64,000 bases of DNA from assembly GCF_039655865.1 (NCBI RefSeq), contig NZ_JBBYXL010000002.1, positions 372,001 to 436,000 of the forward strand. The letters are read 5' to 3'. A program made the position numbers and the translations under genes. The notes beneath the pieces were generated by a model. It did no database searches. It was not told where the DNA came from and saw only the letters and a list, made by a program, of their open reading frames with translations. The first letter of the stretch is position 1; each line of letters begins with the position of its first letter. Origin of the DNA: Prosthecobacter sp. SYSU 5D2 (lineage in GTDB: Bacteria > Verrucomicrobiota > Verrucomicrobiia > Verrucomicrobiales > Verrucomicrobiaceae). Shown in pieces: positions 46,581 through 56,254 of this stretch.

Positions 46581-48951
46581 AGTCCACATACCGCATTTCG
46601 CTGCTGGCCAGCAGAGCCTGGGCGAAGGCTGCCCAGACGAGATGGCTGCGTTCGGCTTCTCCCTCCACGGTTGAGACCAGGTGCAAGTCTGTTTCACGGA
46701 TGAATTCTGCGGCACGTTCTTTTTCGGCAGTGGTGGGGCCGCGGCCAAGAGCGAGGCGGTAGGCGGTGTGGATCCGCTGATCGTGGTTGTCGCCGTCTTT
46801 AAGCATCAGACGTTTGGAAAACTGCTCTGACTGTTCCACCAGGAAGCGGTTGTTCAGCAGGTAAAGCGACTGAGTGGGCAGGGTGGAAACATCACGCCTG
46901 CCGGTGACGGCGGTACCGTCCGGCAGGTTAAAGGGCGTCAGCTCCGGGGGCATGGAGTTGCGCAGCATGAGCAGGTACACACTGCGGTGCGGGCTGGGCT
47001 GGTGCAGGTGGTCCAGTTCATTGATGAGCACATCGCGCGCCTGAATGAGAGAGCCCTGCCCGGGGCGGGCATCCAGGCTGCCGCTGGCTTTTAAAATGGC
47101 ATCTCTTAATGCTTCCGCATCCAGCCGCCGGCGATTGTGCCGGGCTTGCAGCAGGTTGTCGGGATCGGCTTTGACCAGGGCTTCATCGCAGGTGCTGTCC
47201 TGCTGATACGTGCGGCTTAGAACCAGGTCACGGATCATGCGTTTCATTGACCAGCCCTGTTTGATGAAACGGGTAGCCAGATGATCCAGCAGCTCCGGGT
47301 GGGTCGGCCTTTCACCATAGACACCAAAGTCATCCGGTGTCCGCACCAGGCCCTCACCAAAGAGATGCAGCCAGAGGCGGTTGACCATGACCCGCGCGGT
47401 CTGAGGGTGTTTGGGATGCGTGAGCCATTGGGCCAGTTCGAGACGGCCGCTCTGCTGACCGGTTGGTGGGATGGCCACGTCCAGGCTGCCGAGGGTGGTC
47501 AGGAATCCGCGAGGGACACTGGCACCGAGTCGCTTGGATTCGCCGTCTATGTTCAGTTTGCAGTCTTCGATCTTCTTCGCCTCCCGCACGCCCATGGCCA
47601 GACTGTCGCTGTTCTTGTAAGTGTGGACCACTTTAGCCGGTGTGCGGCGCGGTTTGTTGGCCAGGATGACGGGCTCGATCTCCGCCCTGGGCTTTGCAGG
47701 AGGAGAGGCGCGTAGCTCGTGCAAGGCGGTTTGCGGAGCTGTGAGACCCTGCATGGCCGCAGCGCCCCAAAGCGTTTCCGTGCTCTTGAAGATACCGGCC
47801 ATCGCGTAATAATCGCGGGCGGAAATGGGGTCGGTTTTGTGGTCATGACAGCGCGCACAAGCGACGCTCAATCCCATAATGCCATGCCCGACGACGCCGA
47901 TCTGGTCGGCGACGACATCCATCTCAAAGTTCTCATTCATCGCCTTGGCCGGCTTGGCTCCCAGGGCTAAAAAGCCGGTGGCGATGAGCTGCCGGTCGCG
48001 CAGGGCAGGGGACCCGGCAGGGATCAGGTCTCCGGCGATCTGCTCTGTGATGAAGCGGTCATAAGGGGTGTCTTCATTGAAGGACTGGATGACGTAATCA
48101 CGATAACGCCACGCATGGGGAAAGCTGGGATTGCGGCTCAGGCCGTCATTGCCGTTGGACTCGCCAAAACGTGCCACATCCAGCCAGTGCCGCCCCCATC
48201 GTTCGCCAAAGTGCGGGCTTTGCAGCAGGCGGTCCACGAGCTTTTCATAGGCCTTGGAGGGGTTGGTCGCGTGGTTGGACTCTTGGTTAGTCGCTGAGAC
48301 AAAATCATCAACCTCCTTTGCCGTCGGTGGCAGGCCGGTCAGGTCAATGAACACGCGCCTGACCAGAGTGGTCGCTGAGGCATCTCTGGCCGGATGCTGT
48401 CCGGCGGCTTCGATCTTTTGCAGAATGAAAGCATCTAGAGGGTCACGCTGCCAGGTACTGTTCTTTACCTTTGGCACCGCGTGATCCTTCACGGGTTGAT
48501 AAGCCCAAATAGAATCGGGATCATGAACGGTCATCCGGTCCGTCTGCCGGGGCCGCTCTTCGCGAGGGTCCGGTGCGCCCATCTTCACCCAGGTGATAAA
48601 ATCCTGCACCACGCCCTCAGACAGGGGCTTGTCAGGTGGCATCTCGATTCCCTCATACTTCAGAGCCTGGATGATGAGGCTTTCATCCGGGTCACCGGGC
48701 ACCATGGCCGTGCCGGATTCGCCGCCCTCCAGCATATCACCGGGACTGTCCAGCAGCAGCTTGCCGCCGATCTTTCTGGCTCCCGCTGAGTGGCATTCGT
48801 AACATTGTTTTACAAGCACGGGCCGGATCCTGGCTTCAAAGAAAGCGCGTCTTTCAGCAGTCATCTCTGCGGCACCGGCAGTGCCCAGGCTGCAAGCAAG
48901 CGCCACCCATAGGACATGGCGGATAGAAGCAGGCATGGAGAAAGGCTGCAT
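46579..48951 (-). CDS. planctomycete-type cytochrome protein (PSCyt1-DUF1549-DUF1553), short form
   Basis: From the ATG at 48951 a 790-residue exported protein (signal peptide ending GTAGAAE); TTG at 48957 and ATG at 48936 are alternatives. PSCyt1 has heme motif CYECHS with EMPPDKPLS; DUF1549 has [34 protein letters not shown] and CARCHDH; DUF1553 has ARVMVNRLWLHLFGEGLV and YGERPTHPELLDHLA. It lacks the jelly-roll insert of the 1027-residue copy and the coiled insert of the 887-residue one, and has no DUF1501 partner. A 70-nt gap separates it from the VWA gene upstream on the same strand. Confidence 0.9.
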   Translation of the reverse strand: MQPFSMPASIRHVLWVALACSLGTAGAAEMTAERRAFFEARIRPVLVKQCYECHSAGARKIGGKLLLDSPGDMLEGGESGTAMVPGDPDESLIIQALKYEGIEMPPDKPLSEGVVQDFITWVKMGAPDPREERPRQTDRMTVHDPDSIWAYQPVKDHAVPKVKNSTWQRDPLDAFILQKIEAAGQHPARDASATTLVRRVFIDLTGLPPTAKEVDDFVSATNQESNHATNPSKAYEKLVDRLLQSPHFGERWGRHWLDVARFGESNGNDGLSRNPSFPHAWRYRDYVIQSFNEDTPYDRFITEQIAGDLIPAGSPALRDRQLIATGFLALGAKPAKAMNENFEMDVVADQIGVVGHGIMGLSVACARCHDHKTDPISARDYYAMAGIFKSTETLWGAAAMQGLTAPQTALHELRASPPAKPRAEIEPVILANKPRRTPAKVVHTYKNSDSLAMGVREAKKIEDCKLNIDGESKRLGASVPRGFLTTLGSLDVAIPPTGQQSGRLELAQWLTHPKHPQTARVMVNRLWLHLFGEGLVRTPDDFGVYGERPTHPELLDHLATRFIKQGWSMKRMIRDLVLSRTYQQDSTCDEALVKADPDNLLQARHNRRRLDAEALRDAILKASGSLDARPGQGSLIQARDVLINELDHLHQPSPHRSVYLLMLRNSMPPELTPFNLPDGTAVTGRRDVSTLPTQSLYLLNNRFLVEQSEQFSKRLMLKDGDNHDQRIHTAYRLALGRGPTTAEKERAAEFIRETDLHLVSTVEGEAERSHLVWAAFAQALLASSEMRYVD

Positions 48952-49021
48952 AAGCAATCCATCCTATACGCCAAAGAACCGGCCTGTTTTGCGCAGCTTG
49001 GCTTTTTAGACTGCGATGCTG

Positions 49022-51619
49022 CTACAGCTTTGCCTTGGACGGGATGGCCTGGAGTGCGCGCTCCCAGATGCCCTGCACGTGCTCCCACCGGCGAATGGCG
49101 GCATCCAGCAGGAAGAAGATCAGGAGCATGAGGATGAGAGGCGGCCAGAGCTCGACGTATTGGACGGCCTGCGTCTGGCTGAGATCGGGCTGCTGGCCGG
49201 GTTGCAGGACTTTGCCCCCCGTGAGTTTTGTGGCCTGTTGCAGCAAGGTTTCATTGACGGTGCCCAGGCTGGCCTCGCTGCCCGGATTGTGGACCAGACC
49301 GGCTGAGACGGTTTCGGCACCACTCTGCGCGCGGATGAGGTAAACGCCGGGCTGGTCCGGGCGGAAGACGGATTCGTAGAGGCCGGGGCCGGTCTGGCCT
49401 AACGAAAGGTTTTGTACAGGCTTCAAGGGGGCTCCCAGGGCATCTGCCGAGACAAAGAAGACTTCCGCCTGCACGCGGGCATCGTTGGCGCGGGTGCCGG
49501 CATCCTGCTGGAGGTCCACGCGGATGCGGGCGTCATCCCCGCGCATTTCCGCAGCCAGGTCCATGTGGCGGCCCTGCGGCGGGCGGGCGGTCTCACGCAG
49601 GAGCTGGGACCAGAAGCGGCTGAAGTCCGGCCAGCGGGCGATCCAAAGGGAGGCCCAGCGGCTTTTGGCATCGCTGGTGAAGGCGGTGACCTTGCCCAGG
49701 CCGAAGCGCCAGTGGGCCAGCAGAGGATCGCCCGTATCCGTCACCAGAGGCACCTGGGCGGTGGATTTGCGGATGGTCTTCACATACCCCAGAAGGTCGG
49801 GCGAGGTCCAGGAGTCGAACCCGACGAGCATGGGATGTTTTTCGACGAGCTCTGGAATGAACGGCTCCTCGCGCATCATGCGGCCGGTGTGCATGAGGGT
49901 GTCCTGGGTGAAGATGCGGCTGATGCTGCTGGCATCCGTAGTGGTGTAAGACTGGCCGCCGCCGCTGCTGGCGATGGCCTGGAGCAGCGCGACGTGGGAG
50001 CCCTCCCCAATGGAGACGGTGGAGATGGTGATGCCCTCGCCCCGGCACTGGGAGGCTAGGGCTTCATATCCAGTGCCAGAGGTCTGTCCATCGGTGAGGA
50101 TGATCATGTGCTTTACCTTGGCCTTCACGCGGCGGAGGGCATCGCGGGCCTGGAGAAAGGCGGGCTCCAGATTGGTGCCGCCCCCGGCGGCGACGGCGGA
50201 GATCTGGCCCGCGACGGTGGCGGTGGAGGTGAGCCGGGTCATGGGGGCGACGACATGGGCCTCGCTGTCGAAAGCATAGACGCCGATGGAGTCATTGCGC
50301 CCGAGGACCTCTGCGGTGGCGATGGAGGCGGTCTTGGCCATCTCCAGTTTTTCACCCGCCATGGAGCCGGAGCGGTCCATGACGATGGCCACGGCGGCGC
50401 TCTGTTTTTCCTCTTCATCCGGCGCCTTGAGGCGGACGGGGAGGATGTCATCAATGGGTGTTTTGTAAAAGCCGCCAAGGCCGAAGCTGTTGGGCCCGCC
50501 AAGCATGAGGAAACCGCCGCCCAGTTTGTCCACGTAGTCCCGCATGGCCGTCATGGTGCCTTCCCCCAGCAGGTGCGCAGGCACGTCGCTGAGGATGATG
50601 CCGTCATAACCGGAGAGCTGGTCCAGGCTACCTGGGATGTTACCGGGCTGGCGCAGGTCCAGCTCGATGCCTTCTTTGGCCATGGCCTGCTGGAGGTAGG
50701 CGGCCTCGCTGTTGTCGCTGTCCAGATAAAGCAGGCGCAGCCGTCCGCGCACATCCACCAGGGTGAGGGCGCTGTTGTTGGCGGGGATGCTGTCCGCGCT
50801 GATGCCTTCCAGCACGGCGCGATATTTAAAGATGTTTCGTTCACCGGGGGTGCGGGTGAAGGTTTCTGTCAGCGGTTGACCGGCTTTAAATGTCACGGGC
50901 CGCTGCTCCACCTGGATGCCATTTTCAAAGAGGCGCAGGGTGCCCTGCGCATCCAGGGTGGACTCGAGCTGGGCGGTGAGCTTCAGCGTGGCCCCTTCGT
51001 TCAGACGGTTGCGGCTGGCGGTGAGCTCCCGCACGCGGGCATCCGGCTTGCGCGGTCCGGCGACGGGCAGGGCATGGAGGCGGACGCCGCTGACACTGGC
51101 CTGGCGGGCGGCCTCCAGCAGGCTGCCGCGCGTCTCGTGGCCATCGCCAATGAGCACGATGTCCCGGCTGGCTCCGGCGGGAAAGAGGGCCTGGGCGTAC
51201 TCGATGGCGGCGCTGTAGTGGCTGTCGCCGCCCTGCGCGGTCTGAAAAGGAGTGACGTCCGGCTCCGGTCCTTCGGGGAGAAGTGCAGGCTGCGCCCCCA
51301 GCATGACGATGAAACTTTCCGCCTCGGAGCCGAGGTCGTTTTGCAGCCGCTTCGCTTCCACCAGGCTCTTTTGCCAACCCTCCGCGCCCATGCTCTGGCT
51401 GGCATCCACGACGATGCCGAGGGCTTTTTTACCGGTCTGGGAAACCCGGGCCGGACCGGCCAGGGCCAGCAGCGCCAGCAGGACGCCGAGGGCGCGCACC
51501 ACCAGCAGCAGGCGCTTGCGCAGCCCCTCCATGGGATGCGCGGACCGGTTCTCAAACCACAGCAGCAAGGCCATGGCCGGCAGAGCCAGCAGCAAAAGTT
51601 TCGGCGATTCCCAGTCCAT
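49022..51619 (-). CDS. membrane protein with two von Willebrand A domains
   Basis: An 865-residue inner-membrane protein. Two membrane helices lie near the N-terminus (about 7-21 and 37-55) and one near the C-terminus (LILMLLIFFLLDAAI). The first VWA-like domain has the MIDAS start VDASQSMG (Asp 72), the second VMDRSGSMAG near residue 413, with later conserved parts AGGGTNLEPAF and ILTDGQTSG. Between them is a glutamine-amidotransferase-like region (GYDGIILSDVPAHLLG, GGGFLMLGGPNSFGLGGF). The layout is that of BatA/BatB-related proteins that often accompany MoxR ATPases; no MoxR or DUF58 gene is adjacent here. It probably binds a partner through metal-dependent VWA contacts at the periplasmic face. 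Confidence 0.85.
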   Translation of the reverse strand: MDWESPKLLLLALPAMALLLWFENRSAHPMEGLRKRLLLVVRALGVLLALLALAGPARVSQTGKKALGIVVDASQSMGAEGWQKSLVEAKRLQNDLGSEAESFIVMLGAQPALLPEGPEPDVTPFQTAQGGDSHYSAAIEYAQALFPAGASRDIVLIGDGHETRGSLLEAARQASVSGVRLHALPVAGPRKPDARVRELTASRNRLNEGATLKLTAQLESTLDAQGTLRLFENGIQVEQRPVTFKAGQPLTETFTRTPGERNIFKYRAVLEGISADSIPANNSALTLVDVRGRLRLLYLDSDNSEAAYLQQAMAKEGIELDLRQPGNIPGSLDQLSGYDGIILSDVPAHLLGEGTMTAMRDYVDKLGGGFLMLGGPNSFGLGGFYKTPIDDILPVRLKAPDEEEKQSAAVAIVMDRSGSMAGEKLEMAKTASIATAEVLGRNDSIGVYAFDSEAHVVAPMTRLTSTATVAGQISAVAAGGGTNLEPAFLQARDALRRVKAKVKHMIILTDGQTSGTGYEALASQCRGEGITISTVSIGEGSHVALLQAIASSGGGQSYTTTDASSISRIFTQDTLMHTGRMMREEPFIPELVEKHPMLVGFDSWTSPDLLGYVKTIRKSTAQVPLVTDTGDPLLAHWRFGLGKVTAFTSDAKSRWASLWIARWPDFSRFWSQLLRETARPPQGRHMDLAAEMRGDDARIRVDLQQDAGTRANDARVQAEVFFVSADALGAPLKPVQNLSLGQTGPGLYESVFRPDQPGVYLIRAQSGAETVSAGLVHNPGSEASLGTVNETLLQQATKLTGGKVLQPGQQPDLSQTQAVQYVELWPPLILMLLIFFLLDAAIRRWEHVQGIWERALQAIPSKAKL

Positions 51620-51711
51620 GTGTATGAAACGTCATGCTAGGGACAAATGCCGCACTTCCAAGCGAATTGCGGATCCTGAGGAGGAAAGAAAGGAAACGTC
51701 CGGGGCGGGTC

Positions 51712-54700
51712 TCACGCCATCCGCCGGCGGCGGGTGAAGGCGATGAGGAGACCGCCCAGCAGCAGCGCAGTGCGTCCGGGCTCTGGAACCATGACGAGGA
51801 TGAGGCCGCTGGTGTAGAGCTGCGAGAGATCCCACGCCAGGCCGGGGGCCAGTTCTGGCAGGAGATACTGGTCGAATCCGTATTCGCCATGGACTGGTGC
51901 GGTGCCGCCGGTGATGCCTGCCCAGTCAAAGAGCTTCCAAGAATCGCCCTCCACAAAGTTGGTGGAAGGAAGCCCGGTGACGACCTGAAGGGTGGAACTG
52001 CTGCCAAAGCTGATGTTTTGCCAGGAGGGAGCCTGGAGGGTGAGCACATCCGCTGCGGTGGACGGATGCAGCGTGCCCTCCCCGGCATTGGTGAAGAGGT
52101 CCAGGAGCACGATGCCATGGAGAGAAAGAGTGCCGCTGCCGCCGACGGACAGGGTGAGGTTTTGCGCCACGGTGTCATTGAGATTGCCCACGGACAGGGT
52201 GCCGTTGACGGTGATGCTGGCATCCGCCATCGGAGTGATGAAGCCATTGCCGCCCAGCACGCTGCCGCGGGCGGTGAGGATGCTGCCGGAGCCGGTGCCT
52301 GAGCCGGTGGTGTTGTTGGCACGCAGGGTGCCTTCATTGAGGTAAACGCCGCCGCTGAAGGTGTTGGCCGCAGTCAGGTTCAGGGTGCCTGCGCCGCTTT
52401 TGACCAAGGTCACCCGGCCATCGCCGGCATTGTCCGTGACCGTGGAGCCGATGTTCAGGTTGGCCCCGGTGACACGGATGAAAAGCTCGGACTCAGCGGC
52501 GCTGCCGCCGGCGGTGAGGGTGCCGCCATTGATGCGGCTGATGCCACCTGTGCCGGTGCCATTGACGCCGCCGCCGGATTTGAGCAAGCCGCCGCTGAGG
52601 AGGTTCAGCGTGCCGCCGCCCTGGGTCAGGTCAATGCCGCCGGTGAGGTTCAGGCTGAGGACCTGGAGGGAAGTATTAATCCCTTGAGCCACGCCCTGGT
52701 CGGCGGCAGGCTTGACGTGCAGGCTGCCGGACCACGGAGCGCTTTCATCATTGGCGTGAGTGGTGGTGTAATCTTCAGCCACAAAGGCGGTGACGCTGGC
52801 CAGGCTGCCGTCAAGGTTGGTGACGTATTTGGCAAACTCATTGCCGACGGTGGCCCAGCCGCCGATGAAGCCGGCCTCCAGTCCGCCGATCTCCAGGCGG
52901 TTGCGCAGGGAGGTTCCCAGGCCCGCACCGCCGAAGTTCAGCATGGAGCCTTTTTCACGGGGCAAAGTGGCGAGGGTGAGGGTGGAGGTGCCATTGGCAC
53001 CGGCCTGGCTGGTTTGAATGAGGGCGGAACCGGCGGAGACTGTGACGGCTCCGAGGGTCTCCGAATAAACGATGTCGCTGCCATTGACGGTGAAATTGAG
53101 CGTGCCACCGGCCAGGGTGATGGGGGCGGCATCGTTGAGCCGGTCTGGATGGTTGCTGTTGCCTGAGCCATTGCCTTTGTTGATGCGCAGGGTGGCGCCC
53201 TGCAGGATGTGGACGCTGCTGGTGGCGGTGAGGCGGCCATTGGTGCCGGGATTGCCGCCGGTGGCATTGAGGTGGAGCACGCCGTTTTCGACAATGGTGG
53301 GTCCGGTGTAGGTGCTCACGCCGCCCAGGACCAGGGCACCATTGCCGCTCTTGGTCAGGGCCAGGGCACCGTTGGCCCCGTTGGAAAGGACGCCGGTATA
53401 ACTGCCGCCGCCATGGACGCGCAGAACGCCGGTGGGGCTGCCGCTGTTGCTGCTGATGGCCCCGGAGCCGCTCAGGCTGCTGACGGTGAGGTCATGGCCA
53501 TTGAGGCGGACGGTGCCGCCGGTCTGCACTGTGAGGCTGTTGCTGCCGTCGGCATTCAATGCGCCTGCGGAGGTTAGGTTCAGGATGCCGGTATAAACCT
53601 GGATACCGCCGGTGAGGGTGTTGCTGCCGCTGAGAGTCAGTATTTTATTGCCTGCGCCGGAGCCGCTGAGGGTCAGCCCCTGGCTGCCGGTCAGGCTGCT
53701 GTTGATCACCACGGTCAGGCCTGCGGAACCGACCAGGTGGATGTAGCCCGGATGGCTGCCGCCCAGATCCAGGCTGCCGTTATTGAAGGTGCTGTTCACC
53801 GTGAAAAGCATGGCTCCGCTCTGGATGCCCAAGGTGGCTGGGGGACCGAGATTGACGGCCCCTGTGGCGCTGCCGGTCCAGGAATTGACGGACACGCTGT
53901 TAGGCAGCGAAACGGTGCCGGCGGTGGATTTGAGCACATTGGCCCCTGCCGTGGCGCTGGCCGGTGCGACGGTGCCGGTCTGGGGGGCGAGACCTCTGAC
54001 CGGATCGTAGGTGGCAAAGGCGATGGTGCCGGAGGCATCCACAATGGCCCAGGGCAGGATGCCGCCGGTGAGGGAAGGAGCGGCATCAAAAAAGAGGCGG
54101 GCGGAATCGGCTATGCCTGCGGCAGCGCCGAGCTGTGGAGCCCGCACATAGGCCACGGCATTTTCGGTGCGGTTCAGGGAGGCGAAGCGGAGCTCCACCG
54201 CATCCCCGGCCCCGGCCTGCACGGAGAGCGTGCTGCGGTGGTCACCGGCAAAGGTCAGCGCCCCGGCGGTCTCCACATGCGTGCCTGCCACGGCCAGATC
54301 CGGGCCATTGTAATTGAAGGTGGCACCGCCGGCGGCGGCACCGTTTAATGTGATGGAGGCCGTGTCGCCGATGCGGTTGACGCTGGCGGTGTCCACGACG
54401 GCATCCCCAAAGGTGGCGATGGCGGCCGCGCCGATGGACAGGGAGCTGCTGGCGGCAATGGAGGCTGTGTTTCCCTGGACGATGAGGCTGCCGCCGGAGG
54501 TGTTAATGACCGTTGCTCCGGTATAGGCATTGGCACCGGTGAGGAGAAGGGAGCCGCCGCCACTTTTCGTTAGGCCGGAGGATTCGCTGCCATCGGCGAT
54601 GACCGTTTCAATGATGAGATCCGGGTCAGTGACCAGGTATTGTACTGCGATGGTGCGCGTGCCGTTGAGGTGGATCGTGCCAGGGCCCTGAATGGTGGCG

Positions 54701-54978
54701 GCGAGCGGTGTGTTGACGCTGGAAAAGGTGATGTTGCCACCCAGATCCAGCACGGCTCCGGCCTCCAGGGTCAGAGCGGCGGCCTCCCCTGCGGCTCCGC
54801 CCATGGTGAGGCTGGAGACAGGAACGGTGAGCCCGGCGGCGATGCGCAACTCGCCTGTCTGGATGACGTAAGGGCCTCCAGGAGTGTTATCGGTTTGCGC
54901 AGCGAGAGGCGGAAGAGTGGACGTGAGGATGGCATTGACCGTGAGGGCAGAAAGGAAAAAACGGGAGGTGATGAACAT
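51712..54978 (-). CDS. PEP-CTERM protein with autotransporter-associated beta-strand repeats
   Basis: A 1088-residue exported protein with signal peptide (MFITSRFFLSALTVNAILTS, ending PLAAQ). The body consists of many glycine-, serine- and threonine-rich beta repeats, several of the autotransporter-associated type (GGGSLLLTGANAYTGATVI, GNGALVLGGVSTYTGPTIVE, GAGTLNLTAANTFSGGVYL). The C-terminus is a PEP-CTERM sorting signal: VPEPGRTALLLGG, a hydrophobic helix and RRRR. Such signals are cut by an exosortase, which is not in the window. The protein is therefore likely to be placed on the cell surface or in the exopolysaccharide layer; no outer-membrane beta-barrel domain is present. Confidence 0.9.
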   Translation of the reverse strand: MFITSRFFLSALTVNAILTSTLPPLAAQTDNTPGGPYVIQTGELRIAAGLTVPVSSLTMGGAAGEAAALTLEAGAVLDLGGNITFSSVNTPLAATIQGPGTIHLNGTRTIAVQYLVTDPDLIIETVIADGSESSGLTKSGGGSLLLTGANAYTGATVINTSGGSLIVQGNTASIAASSSLSIGAAAIATFGDAVVDTASVNRIGDTASITLNGAAAGGATFNYNGPDLAVAGTHVETAGALTFAGDHRSTLSVQAGAGDAVELRFASLNRTENAVAYVRAPQLGAAAGIADSARLFFDAAPSLTGGILPWAIVDASGTIAFATYDPVRGLAPQTGTVAPASATAGANVLKSTAGTVSLPNSVSVNSWTGSATGAVNLGPPATLGIQSGAMLFTVNSTFNNGSLDLGGSHPGYIHLVGSAGLTVVINSSLTGSQGLTLSGSGAGNKILTLSGSNTLTGGIQVYTGILNLTSAGALNADGSNSLTVQTGGTVRLNGHDLTVSSLSGSGAISSNSGSPTGVLRVHGGGSYTGVLSNGANGALALTKSGNGALVLGGVSTYTGPTIVENGVLHLNATGGNPGTNGRLTATSSVHILQGATLRINKGNGSGNSNHPDRLNDAAPITLAGGTLNFTVNGSDIVYSETLGAVTVSAGSALIQTSQAGANGTSTLTLATLPREKGSMLNFGGAGLGTSLRNRLEIGGLEAGFIGGWATVGNEFAKYVTNLDGSLASVTAFVAEDYTTTHANDESAPWSGSLHVKPAADQGVAQGINTSLQVLSLNLTGGIDLTQGGGTLNLLSGGLLKSGGGVNGTGTGGISRINGGTLTAGGSAAESELFIRVTGANLNIGSTVTDNAGDGRVTLVKSGAGTLNLTAANTFSGGVYLNEGTLRANNTTGSGTGSGSILTARGSVLGGNGFITPMADASITVNGTLSVGNLNDTVAQNLTLSVGGSGTLSLHGIVLLDLFTNAGEGTLHPSTAADVLTLQAPSWQNISFGSSSTLQVVTGLPSTNFVEGDSWKLFDWAGITGGTAPVHGEYGFDQYLLPELAPGLAWDLSQLYTSGLILVMVPEPGRTALLLGGLLIAFTRRRRMA

Positions 54979-55052
54979 GGACGGCGGGAGGAATCGCCGG
55001 GTGGATGCCCCTGGTGGGGATGGCCTCGGCAGCGGTTTTGCTGGAGCTGCGT

Positions 55053-55069
55053 GTCCTGAAAATCAGGAC
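55053..55069. other. perfect hairpin upstream of the PEP-CTERM gene
   Basis: GTCCTGA (55053-55059) and TCAGGAC (55063-55069) pair around 3 nt, 74 nt before the ATG of the PEP-CTERM gene. It could be a leader hairpin of that transcript. The rest of the gap 54979-55237 is AT-rich toward 55170-55230 and probably holds the promoter; no gene is seen. Confidence 0.35.
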
Positions 55070-55237
55070 CACTCAGGGCGCTGCTGGCGAGGTCACCTCA
55101 CAGTCATTGGATGCCTTCCCGTGTTGGGATCGGCGGCGAATCGTGCGTGCTCAAAAAGGCAAACAATAATTCATATTGGAATGATAGGATTTAATTGTGT
55201 AATGCATGGATGTCAAATGGCGCTGCAAAAAAAAAGT

Positions 55238-56209
55238 TCAGACTTTTGCGCCCATGAGCACTTTCATCACATCGTCCATGGTGATCCAGCCGCTGAGGCT
55301 GCCATCAGGCTTAATGACGAGGGAGGCGATCTCCTGTTTCTCGAGAAACTGGGTGAGCAACTGGGTGAGGGAGGCGTGGCCGCTGAGGCGCAGCGCGGGG
55401 CGGATGAGGTGGGTCCAGCCGGTGTCCGGGTGGGTGAGGTTGTGGACAAAAAGCTCGCGGATGCGTACATAACCAATGATGTGATTGAATCTGCCGTCCG
55501 CACTCACCGGATAGCTGCGATGCAGCTTAGGACCGAGCACGGCGACGTTTTCAGCAAACGTCTTGTTAGAATCAAACACCCGCACGGCGGCCTGGGGAAC
55601 CATGGCCGTTTTCACCCGGCGGGCGCTGAGGGTGGCGGCGTGGATCATGATGATCTCCTCCTGGTTATGCAGAAGCTTTTCCGCCCTGGCCGCCTGCACC
55701 AGGGTGATGATGTCCATGATGTGGTCGCTCTGGGTGCATTCGCCATTGGAGCGGGACTTGAACTTTTCGCAGAACTTTTCCATGAGCAGGACCACGGGAT
55801 GGCAGGCCCACATCATCATCCGTAATGGCAGCAGCAGGCGCGGGGCGAAGCGGTCCGCCTGGTGCACGCCCAGGATCTTCGGAGCCATCTCGCCGCCGAA
55901 GAGAACGAGCACTGACATGACAATGGAAAACATCCATAACCAATGGGCACCGTAGGTGACGCTGAAGAGAGCCCCGGCAAAGCTGGCCAGGCCGGTATTG
56001 GCCAGGGTGTTAAAAACCAGTACGGCGGAAATGGGACGCTCGATTTGGTTTTTCAATTCCAGCCAGCGGGCCGCATTCTGGACGCCTTTTTTCTCCTGCA
56101 GCTTCAGGTCCAGGGGGTTCAGGCTGAGCAGGACGGCCTCTGTTAACGAGCAGAGGAAGGAGATGCCCAGCACAGAGACAACGCAGAGAACAAGAATAAG
56201 GAGGGTCAT
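55238..56209 (-). CDS. DUF21/CBS-pair membrane protein (CNNM/hemolysin-C-like)
   Basis: A 323-residue protein. The DUF21 membrane domain (about 1-165) starts with SVLGISFLCSLTEAVLLSLN and includes RPISAVLVFNTLANTGLAS and FGGEMAPKILGVHQADR, the hallmarks of CNNM/CorC-type proteins that take part in magnesium or cobalt transport. A CBS pair follows (about 200-323: VKTAMVPQAAVRVFDSNKT, GRFNHIIGYVRIRELF, LVIKPDGSLSGWITMDDVM). The CorC_HlyC C-terminal domain of longer members is absent. Inner membrane. The upstream gene on the same strand is a YezD-like protein 45 nt away. Confidence 0.9.
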   Translation of the reverse strand: MTLLILVLCVVSVLGISFLCSLTEAVLLSLNPLDLKLQEKKGVQNAARWLELKNQIERPISAVLVFNTLANTGLASFAGALFSVTYGAHWLWMFSIVMSVLVLFGGEMAPKILGVHQADRFAPRLLLPLRMMMWACHPVVLLMEKFCEKFKSRSNGECTQSDHIMDIITLVQAARAEKLLHNQEEIIMIHAATLSARRVKTAMVPQAAVRVFDSNKTFAENVAVLGPKLHRSYPVSADGRFNHIIGYVRIRELFVHNLTHPDTGWTHLIRPALRLSGHASLTQLLTQFLEKQEIASLVIKPDGSLSGWITMDDVMKVLMGAKV

Positions 56210-56254
56210 GGACAGATCTGAATCGCGCAGGTCCGGTGGTCCGGTTCTGGCATT

